A stretch of DNA of 64,000 nucleotides, taken from assembly GCA_022818135.1 (NCBI GenBank), contig JAFMSR010000018.1, forward strand, positions 17,492,847-17,556,846, written 5' to 3'. The stretch comes from Saxidomus purpurata (lineage: Eukaryota; Mollusca; Bivalvia; Venerida; Veneridae). The position numbers were made by a program, and so were the translations under genes. This document shows positions 59,601-64,000 of this stretch, one piece after another; the first letter of the stretch is position 1; each line of letters begins with the position of its first letter. Below the pieces are notes generated by a model that was not told where the DNA came from, searched no databases, and saw only the letters and a program-made list of their open reading frames with translations.

Positions 59601-61280
59601 TAATTTAAAAACCTTGCAAAGATTCATTTACTAAATTTGCAAATAAGTCTGTCTGCTTACAAATTTGCCTCATGTGAAAATTTCCCAATTTACACTAGGT
59701 CAAAGGTAGTATAATATAGGGACAAAGGTAGTTTAATATAGAGACAAAGGTCAGTATTCCCACTCAGTAGTTTTTTCAAAGGTATACTTACCCCCTGGAC
59801 ACAAAAAGAAGGGGAAAATCACAATTTTTGGGGGTATGAAAATTATATGATAGACAAGCGGCGACCGTTTAAAATTTTTACAACCCGCGGCAACCACTTG
59901 TTATGAAACTGTTTCGGGTACTTTTTCCGACTTTTAACACTACTCGTAGTTGTTTCAGTACTTGTGGATGGTAACTCTTCACTTTGTTGTTGGGCATCAT
60001 TTATTTTATTCGCCATGAAGCAAAACACAATGCTTTGTCTGCAACATTTTTGCAGACGAAGCCCGGATCATTAGATTGGTCACACTTTTAAAGTGCTAAT
60101 ATTAATTCCCAGAGCATTCAAATATGAAACCCGTCTACATTTCATGACGTCAATGGTAAATCACCAGCAGTTGTGCCGACCGATTGGCTGAGAAAGTAGA
60201 ATTTCCATAATCTAGTTTTAGAACATACTGAGGGATTCCAGCTGAACCTATTTGTCTTCGGCATTTTCGTACGCGCTGGATCTCGCACGTGGTGAAAATT
60301 ATTTGCGCGATATTTATTTTTTTGGCGTGATTTACGTAATAATTTACGAGAGTGGGAACACTGAAGGTAGTTTTAATTTAGAGACAAAATTATAGTTTCA
60401 CATAGAGACAAAATAATAGTCTCATACAGAGACAAAGGTAGTTTAATTTAGAGACAAAATTATAGTTTCATATAGAGACAAAATAATAGTTTCATATAGA
60501 GACAAAATATTAGTTTCAAATAGAGACAAAGGTAGTTTAATTTAGAGACAAAATAATAGTTTCATATAGAGACAATGGTAGATTGATATAGAGACAAAGG
60601 TAGTTTAATACAAAGGGGCCAGGCATGCTTGAATTTTTGTTAACAAAGTATATATAGACAATGGAACCAACTCCAGGTCGGACAAAATGTTGAGGTAGTG
60701 ATTTATAAGAGTGAATCAAGTCTTAGAGGCAATGTACACTATCCAAAACTACATAAATCATAAGCAAATTGTCATGATAATTTTTACAATGATATAAACT
60801 TACTAACCAAGTCAGCGACCAAACATCCCTACCTTGACTTTTTGTCCGACCTTGGAGTTGGTGAACACTCTAGATGCTACAGCTTGGTCATTTGTTAGGA
60901 AAGTCTATTATCCCCTGCCTGCTAAATTTCTTAAATGGATTTGTCCATGTTTCAATTTGGACAGGACCATTTATTGTTCAGAGGGGTGCTCACTGAAAAA
61001 ACGACTTTATTGTTAACAGTGCAGATTATGATCAGCATGCACATCCATAAAGTTTGATCAATCTACACTGAATGCTTGTATACCAGCAAATTCAGAAAAA
61101 TTTAAAGGATAAAGGTTTAAAACGAGTATAGCAAAGGTCAATTAAGCTTAGTGATTCATGTTTGGATAATTTTGTAGGTTGGTCAGTTAGTCGCTGCGGA
61201 TGCTGCCCACTCTAACTTGAAGAGGGTCACGCTGGAACTTGGTGGGAAGAGTCCAAACATCATCTTCCCAGATGCTGACT
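38513..61280 (+). CDS. ALDH2: ALDH2-type mitochondrial aldehyde dehydrogenase gene, exons 1-8 (3' end beyond window)
   Basis: CDS = join(38513..38635, 42093..42197, 45801..45941, 50429..50558, 53390..53451, 54959..55087, 58410..58523, 61178..61280), 907 nt, 302 codons plus 1 nt. All junctions are GT-AG and in frame. The family oxidises acetaldehyde and other aldehydes to acids with NAD+ in the mitochondrial matrix as a tetramer. Visible residues: a basic presequence (about 1-27), Asn189 in PWNFP, Lys212 in [15 protein letters not shown] at 265-268, and Glu288 in TLELGGKS. These correspond to human ALDH2 mature Asn169, Lys192, Gly245 and Glu268 with a constant offset, so the alignment is gap-free after the leader. 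[32 protein letters not shown] and VVMKLAEQ are ALDH2-like rather than ALDH1A-like. The catalytic-Cys exon and later exons were not found up to 64000. Introns are 1.5-4.5 kb and repeat-filled. Confidence 0.95.
38800..39975 (+). mobile_element. Family C tandem-core element, intron 1, 3'-truncated
   Basis: Opens with hairpin AGCTCACCTGAGC...GGGTGAGCTA and a GTCC/GTCG tract. At least seven units with AACTAGGTCAC at 39001, 39147, 39291, 39436, 39581, 39726 and 39871 (period 144-146) follow. It breaks off at about 39970 without the family's usual terminal GAGC motif. Units carry TTCGAATATGGGTCATCTGG and AAGGTTGTTTCGATGATTTC. Confidence 0.8.
39976..42092. other. ALDH2 intron 1, remainder
   Basis: Holds a TTAGCAAAAAGCAATTAGC low-complexity patch (about 40205-40300) whose complement-like TGCTAAATG words occur at 38728-38770, flanking family C. 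C runs at about 40618. A dispersed repeat at 41155-41352 ends in CAGGTGAGCAATATAATTAT and GGCCCTCTTG. A 42-bp tandem repeat lies at 41392-41529. Confidence 0.6.
41392..41529. repeat. 42-bp tandem repeat, 3.2 near-identical copies
   Basis: Units start at 41393, 41435 and 41477 with GTGGAAAAGGCTGGGCCACA; a partial fourth starts at 41519. The copies are almost identical, so recent expansion is likely. The length is a multiple of 3, which explains the open - strand frame. Confidence 0.92.
42093..42197 (+). CDS. ALDH2: ALDH2 exon 2
   Basis: 105 nt, phase 0 at both ends, 35 residues from [20 protein letters not shown] to QVAEGDK. Acceptor tttcag|ATA and donor AAG|gtaata. This is the N-terminal edge of the NAD-binding domain, and the IFINNEW motif is near-invariant in ALDH1/ALDH2. 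The length equals the one I recall for the matching vertebrate exon. Family A repeat copy A2 begins about 215 bp downstream, in intron 2. Confidence 0.95.
42412..43415 (+). mobile_element. Family A Helentron-like tandem-core element, copy A2 (intron 2)
   Basis: Same ends as A1: TTATCCCCCCGCCGAAGGCG at the left; GCGGGGGGATTAA, CCATGT/ACATGG hairpin and CTCTTGT at the right. Five units start near 42490, 42646, 42792, 42938 and 43092. The 3' unique segment is almost identical to A1, so both copies are relatively young. Confidence 0.82.
43416..44508. other. ALDH2 intron 2, middle part
   Basis: AT-rich with repeated phrases on the theme ACTGTAGTGGCTATTAAGG and GATACTCTGTA between about 44130 and 44480, a degenerate 50-70-bp repeat. 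TGATCATGATTGACAGTTTA at about 43858 is a partial hit to the M2 MITE motif. Confidence 0.5.
44509..45755 (+). mobile_element. Family B Helentron-like tandem-core element, copy B1 (intron 2)
   Basis: Opens TTATACCCCCAAAACGAAGT with fold-back partner GGGGGGTATA, then a GGTC microsatellite, then about seven units carrying CCGGAGCATAACTTGAAAAC (first two at 146-bp spacing, one partly duplicated or shortened near 44950). The end has GGGGGTATTAA, hairpin ATCAC-ATTTA-GTGAT and CTCTAGT. Copy B2 at 61473 shares both ends. Confidence 0.82.
45801..45941 (+). CDS. ALDH2: ALDH2 exon 3
   Basis: 141 nt, 47 residues, phase 0 at both ends, from [20 protein letters not shown] to IERDKKYLS. Acceptor tttgcag|GCT and donor TCT|gtaagt. 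It contains the [16 protein letters not shown] segment, which differs at few positions from vertebrate ALDH2. It lies about 45 bp after the end of family B copy B1 in intron 2. Confidence 0.95.
46690..47037 (+). pseudogene. TTF-type zinc-finger fragment of a hAT-related protein
   Basis: 115-codon open frame inside the element above, with [20 protein letters not shown] and HNAFVSGCK, matching the general pattern W-L-x(3)-PWL ... C ... AF-x-x-GC of TTF fingers. No upstream join, no hAT dimerisation region, and it lies inside defined transposon ends, so I call it a remnant rather than a host gene. Confidence 0.55.
47078..47180 (+). pseudogene. LINE C-terminal scrap nested in the hAT-like element
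   Basis: Reads [20 protein letters not shown] followed by SVDSFRAQ, matching the conserved RTI-x-x-WN-x-LP ... S-x-x-xF-x tail found at the C-terminus of many non-LTR retrotransposon ORF2 proteins. No reverse-transcriptase core is adjacent. Confidence 0.6.
47518..50428. other. ALDH2 intron 3, remainder
   Basis: Contains a (GT)n microsatellite at about 48092-48116 and an inverted pair CCGGATATTCCCATCTGC (49752) with GCGGATAGGAATATCTGGC (49657), about 80 bp apart. A degenerate GCTCACC-headed element at 50008-50290 has CTCAAGGTGAGCTTTTGGGA and GGACCTCTACCAAGATTGT. No coding sequence seen. Confidence 0.6.
50429..50558 (+). CDS. ALDH2: ALDH2 exon 4
   Basis: 130 nt, from [20 protein letters not shown] to [16 protein letters not shown] plus the first base of the next codon. 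Acceptor tttgaag|GAG and donor ATCT|gtgagt. The YYAGWADK motif is characteristic of ALDH1/ALDH2. The codon split with exon 5 reads TGG (Trp), where vertebrate ALDH2 has Asp; the splice sites fit well, so this looks like a real substitution. Confidence 0.93.
51055..51165. mobile_element. M2 MITE fragment (GATCATGATC family), intron 4
   Basis: AAGTGTAGATCATGATCAAC with GCCTGCTGGCAGCAAATGAT upstream, the recurrent hairpin half found in several ALDH2 introns. Confidence 0.6.
52330..53012 (+). mobile_element. Family C element, second copy, intron 4
   Basis: Head CTCACCTGAGCAGTTTTGCT plus CAAGGTGAGTTATTGTGATC, then degenerate units with GAATATGGGTCATCTGGGAT and ACTA(C/G)GTCACC, and a tail CTTCGGGTGATCACAATAGC followed by TCACCTTTGAGCACTT. 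The tail is the inverted complement of the head (GGTGA.. / TCACC), so this copy preserves both ends. Confidence 0.75.
53390..53451 (+). CDS. ALDH2: ALDH2 exon 5
   Basis: 62 nt. It completes the split Trp codon and continues [20 protein letters not shown]. Acceptor ttatttcag|GGG and donor CCA|gtaaga. This small exon precedes the WNFP segment carrying the catalytic-site Asn. [15 protein letters not shown] is essentially invariant in ALDH1/ALDH2 enzymes. Confidence 0.93.
53452..54958. other. ALDH2 intron 5: SINE and M2 MITE fragments
   Basis: 53555-53760 resembles a bivalve interspersed repeat (GGTTCAAATATCAGCCGAAG, CACTTGCCTCAGTCCATCCA). 53770-53850 and 54585-54720 are M2 MITE pieces (CTGATCATGATCTGCACTGG; CAGTGCAGATCATGATCACC with AAATGGACATGTCCATCTTT upstream). 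54730-54890 matches the 3' body of the SINE seen at 55540 (TGGTCCTTCCCTGGACAGAT, ATAACTGAAAAACTGTTGAA). Confidence 0.6.
54959..55087 (+). CDS. ALDH2: ALDH2 exon 6: catalytic Asn and NAD-binding Lys
   Basis: 129 nt, 43 residues, from [20 protein letters not shown] to LYIAQLFKE. Acceptor tttcag|TGG and donor GAG|gtgagc. Asn189 corresponds to the oxyanion-hole Asn169 of human ALDH2, and Lys212 in [11 protein letters not shown] to Lys192, which contacts NAD. Many ALDHs have KPAE here, whereas ALDH2 has KVAE; KLAE in this gene fits the ALDH2 branch rather than being a defect. Confidence 0.95.
55530..55755 (+). repeat. SINE with B box and (AAACC)n tail, intron 6
   Basis: TGGGTTTGAGCCCCACTATT contains a tRNA B-box-like sequence; the body has GAGAAAGTTGGCATTTCTTA, CTCTTCCCAGGAATGATGGT and CTGAAATACTGAAAAAG. 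It ends in seven AAACC/CAAAC repeats. The same body is found without a head at 57060-57215, which ends CTGAAATACTGTTGAAATCG and GCATTAAACCCC. Confidence 0.7.
56395..56505 (-). repeat. tRNA-like SINE head with (CT)n tail, intron 6
   Basis: On the - strand: TGCAATGGCACAGTGGTAGC (A-box region), TTTTTGCCTCGGGATCAGAG, B box AGGTTCAATCCCCACTTAT, then CTCTCTCTCTCTCTCTTTCT. The B box is close to consensus. The head lacks a convincing acceptor stem, so I do not call a functional tRNA. Confidence 0.6.
57060..57325. repeat. SINE body (+) followed by tRNA-like head (-), intron 6
   Basis: 57060-57215 is the SINE body of the 55530 family. 57247-57320 on the - strand reads TAGTGGCCAAGTGGTCTAAG with B box AGGTTCAAACCCTGGCT, resembling a Ser/Leu-type tRNA head. 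Probably two SINE fragments back to back. Confidence 0.6.
58410..58523 (+). CDS. ALDH2: ALDH2 exon 7
   Basis: 114 nt, 38 residues, phase 0, from [20 protein letters not shown] to KVAFTGSTD. Acceptor ttttccag|GCA and donor GAT|gtatgt. It carries the [11 protein letters not shown]ossmann loop and FTGSTD, where most family members have FTGSTE; Asp is a conservative change. Confidence 0.95.
59030..59185. mobile_element. M2 MITE, best-preserved hairpin, intron 7
   Basis: AGTGCAGATCATGATCAGCC and TGATCATGATCTACACTGTT face each other across 22 bp, followed by TTCGCTATTAATG and AAGATGGACAAGTCCATTGT. The same modules recur at 54585, 57665 and 60930. Confidence 0.75.
59699..60615. repeat. AGAGACAAA minisatellite interrupted by a transposon
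   Basis: Degenerate 22-27-bp units with ATAGAGACAAAGGTAGTTTA or ATAGAGACAAAATAATAGTT lie at 59699-59751 and 60364-60615. The two parts were one array before insertion of the element at 59752-60363. Confidence 0.9.
59752..60363 (-). mobile_element. Non-autonomous CAGTG-ended DNA transposon, intron 7
   Basis: 612 bp. Terminal inverted repeats CAGTATTCCCACTC (left) and complement of CAGTGTTCCCACTC (right) differ at one base. AAGGT directly repeats at 59747-59751 and 60364-60368. The - strand frame from about 60013 begins [20 protein letters not shown] and ends [18 protein letters not shown] at 59843. It could be a residual N-terminus of a transposase; I cannot assign a superfamily beyond hAT-like by the CAGTG ends. 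Confidence 0.8.
60835..61110. mobile_element. M2 MITE, long copy, intron 7, next to exon 8
   Basis: Contains TTAAATGGATTTGTCCATGT, ACCATTTATTGTTCAGAGGG, CAGTGCAGATTATGATCAGC and GATCAATCTACACTGAATG. Its end is about 70 bp from the exon 8 acceptor. The open frame at 60834-61016 is a shadow. Confidence 0.7.
61178..61280 (+). CDS. ALDH2: ALDH2 exon 8: general-base Glu
   Basis: 103 nt, from [20 protein letters not shown] to [10 protein letters not shown] plus one base of the next codon. Acceptor tttgtag|GTT and donor GACT|gtaagt. Glu288 of LELGGKSPN corresponds to Glu268, the general base of human ALDH2. The following exon, with the GQCC cysteine motif, was not found between 61281 and 64000, and family B copy B2 fills 1.06 kb of that intron. 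Confidence 0.95.
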
Positions 61281-61472
61281 GTAAGTACTGGTAGGCACCA
61301 CATCTATGACTTCAGTAATTACCTCCCTTTTAAAGTCTGCTATCATTTCAATACATTTTGAATGTAATAAAAAAATATTTTTTTTATTCTGTCACACACA
61401 TAGATTTTTTTCTCCTTAATCTTGTCTTACGTGTTCCATGGAACAGTGTGTTCGATGAAACACGATGACTTT

Positions 61473-62530
61473 TTATACCCCCGAAACGAAGTTTGGGGGG
61501 GTATATAGGAGTCACCCGGTGGTTGGTCAGTCAGATGGTCCGTTGCATTTTCCTTGTCCGGAGCATAACTTGAAAACCACTAGTTGGAATTCAATACAAC
61601 TTCATACAATGGTCAAGCACATTGAGAGGAAGTGCAGTGCACAAGAACCATAACTCCATCTTGACTAATTACAGAGTTATTGCCCTTTGTTACTTTTCCT
61701 TGTCCGGAGCATAACTTGAAAACTACTTGTTGGAATTCAAAACAACTTCATACAATGGTCAAGCACAATAAGAGGAAGTGCAGTGCACAAGAACCATAAC
61801 TCTATCTATAGTAATTACAGAGTTATTGCCCTTTGTTACATTTCCTTGTCCGGAGCATAACTTGAAATCTACTTGTTGGAATTCAATACAACTTCATACA
61901 ATGGTCAAGTACATTGAGAGGAAGCGCAGTGCACAGGAACCATAACTCTTTTTTGACTCATTTTAGAGTTATTGCCCTTTGTTACTTTTCCTTGTCCGGA
62001 GCATTACTTGAAAACTACTGGTTGGAATTCAGTACAACTTCATACAGTGGTCAAGTACATTGAGAGGAAGTGCACTGCACAGGAACCATAACTCTTTCTT
62101 GACTCATTACAGAGTTATTGCCCTTTGTTACTTTTCCTTGTCCGGAGCATAACTTGAAAACTACTGGTTGGAATTCAATACAACTTCATACAGTGGTCTA
62201 GTACATTGAATGGAAGTGCACTGCACTGGAACCATAACTCTATCTTGAGTATTTACTGAGTTACTGCCCATTTTTACTTTTCCTTGTCGCAGAGCATAAC
62301 TTGAAAACTACTGGTTTGAATGCAATACAACTTCATACAATGGTCCAGCACAATGAGAGGAAGTGCAGTTTACAAGAACCATAACTCTATCTTGACTTAT
62401 TACAGAGTTATTACCAAGAACAATATCTCTATTTTAGTTTTTTTTTGCAAGGTATTCTGTTACTACGAACTTCCTCAGTTTATAAAGCAGTCTTTCGGGG
62501 GTATTAATCACATTTAGTGATAGCTCTAGT
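61473..62530 (+). mobile_element. Family B Helentron-like tandem-core element, copy B2 (intron 8)
   Basis: Head TTATACCCCCGAAACGAAGT with fold-back TTTGGGGGGGTATA. Six to seven units with GGAGCATAACTTGAAAACTA at 61563, 61709, 61855, 62001, 62147 and 62294, a strict 146-147-bp period. End TTTCGGGGGTATTAA (inverted complement of the head), hairpin ATCAC-ATTTA-GTGAT and CTCTAGT. Confidence 0.85.
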
Positions 62531-64000
62531 TGTTTTCAGCATGATCCTCTCAAAACGAGGCATTTGTTTCACACCACGGTTTTGCATGCAAGTCGCTATT
62601 TCCATTATACAACTGTTGGCAGCCTGAGCAAAAATGTACGGTTGTAACTGCCTTCTTTAATGTATTCATATACAGTTAAAACAGCTTTGTGTTCCGTCCA
62701 CGTATTGAGTTGAAACTTTACAGAGGTCAGAGCAGTCAGTAACAAGTCATAGGAACTAGTTTTGTACTTTTTGCATGAGTATTTGTAAAAGTAGGCCCTT
62801 TTCTCTGAAATTAGAAAATCCTGGATTAATAGTTTCTGTCATGAGCATGCGGTGCAGATCGAAATATCTGTCGTCAAGGGTTATGAGAGCCTCGTTCCTG
62901 AAAACAGTAACCCGAGGTGACGAATATGATTCCATCTGAACCAAAATGTCTCATGATAGAAACTAAATTTTCTTGCATACCGTCTGGCACTTTAAGTAGA
63001 TTTGTAACTGCAAACTTATCAAAATGATAAAAATCATATAAATTCAAACGAAAGTAAGATGTTGTGTTTTGGGAAAGTGACGTCACAAGTAATTCATGAG
63101 TGCCAATCCGATATGCAAGAAAAAGTTTTGCAAACTTATTGCTATTATCATAACTCATGTAGATAATGGAATGAAAAATGAAATTTATGCAAGTTTTGAG
63201 ATGCTCGAAGGAGCAATAATTGTCCTATATTTCGCTATGGTCATTCCCTGTTTATAGAATGGCTTTAAAGTCACTAATTTAAGTGCTTTAACTAGCCAAA
63301 GCACACTGCCCGCCGCCTACAGACAGATACAGTGAAATTTAATTCAAGATTTCATTCAGTGTTGAAAAAAGACTGGGATATATTGGTGTTTGTATTTTTT
63401 TGCAAATTCACGGATGTCACGAAAATACTGAAAATTTCACATTGTATGTTTTGTTTTTCTAGGACTTGCTTTTTTCATTGCTTTTTGTTGTTAATCCTTT
63501 AGAAGTGCTTCAGACAATTTTCCCTAGTACATGTTTAAGAATACATAACTTAGTAACTTCAAACAAAACCACACTTTATCAAATGCCCTATCTCTCAATT
63601 TATGGATTGCTTTTAACCTTCAAATGTCTGGTTTTTAGGTATTTTATTTGCCATGTGCAGTTTAAGATGCAGATTGAACATGCATATTTGTGTGCAGTCT
63701 TACGTTGCATGACTATTTGCATTTTTATCAGATTTTATTGAAAGCATATTAATAATTTTTGTCCATGCATGATATATTTCAGAGGAGTGTGAAAACTGCA
63801 TTAGCAAGTTTTAATTGATTGAAATAATATAAACATGTGCTCTCTGTTAACTTAGTCATTATTTTTTGTGTACAAATTATTTAGATGCAGAAATATTTTA
63901 TAGGTGCATGGATTAAGATTTTATCATAAACACATGCAGTAATGTTAAGATTATGTCAAGGATGCTCGTAATCTCAAACACACACCACCATAAAACCACA
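62531..64000. other. ALDH2 intron 8, remainder
   Basis: No exon found. The expected next exon (about 185 nt with a GQCC motif) is not visible. Open frames at 62874-63158 (-) and 63466-63741 (+) match nothing recognised. Confidence 0.6.

Noticed and set aside
62874..63158. A further ALDH2 exon or separate gene in intron 8
   Set aside because: The translation has no ALDH motif (no GQCC, no conserved C-terminal segments) and is on the opposite strand.

Overview
The window is nuclear DNA from an animal, most likely a bivalve mollusc and perhaps a venerid-type clam. It is AT-rich and has long introns with GT-AG splice sites. It carries many dispersed repeats of types I associate with bivalve genomes: CCCCCG-headed elements with tandem cores, tRNA-derived SINEs, and MITEs with a GATCATGATC hairpin. 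The species call is inference from repeat flavour and protein similarity; no species marker is present.

One protein-coding gene is clear: the 5' two thirds of a mitochondrial aldehyde dehydrogenase gene (ALDH2 type) on the + strand, from 38513 to the window end. Eight coding exons join in frame (123, 105, 141, 130, 62, 129, 114 and 103 nt). They encode a mitochondrial presequence followed by about 275 residues of the NAD-binding part of the enzyme, through the ELGGKS motif. The exon with the catalytic cysteine and the C-terminal exons should lie beyond 64000. A second ALDH2-type sequence, a single penultimate exon on the - strand at 1226-1340, lies on a small contig that ends at a 500-base N gap. 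I found no companion exons, so it is a scaffolding error, a partial duplicate or a decayed paralogue.

Layout: 1-2665 is a small contig with TGACCTTGACCTTTGA-type repeats and the orphan exon; 2666-3165 is the gap; 3166-38000 is about 35 kb with no gene I can support. That stretch holds palindromes, minisatellites, a tandem SINE array, duplicated segments, a Helentron-like element with a tandem core, and a decayed LINE reverse-transcriptase scrap. A 455-bp MITE at 38003-38457 ends 55 bp before the ALDH2 start codon. The ALDH2 introns hold most of the identifiable mobile DNA: three further large tandem-core elements plus smaller copies, two non-autonomous CAGTG-ended DNA transposons with visible target duplications, SINEs, and a MITE family.

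I see no bacterial-type operon, CRISPR array, virus or new enzymatic system. The most notable structural observation is that several tandem-core element families share internal monomers of 144-147 bp, close to the length of nucleosome-core DNA. Two of them (families A and B) also share the same terminal architecture.
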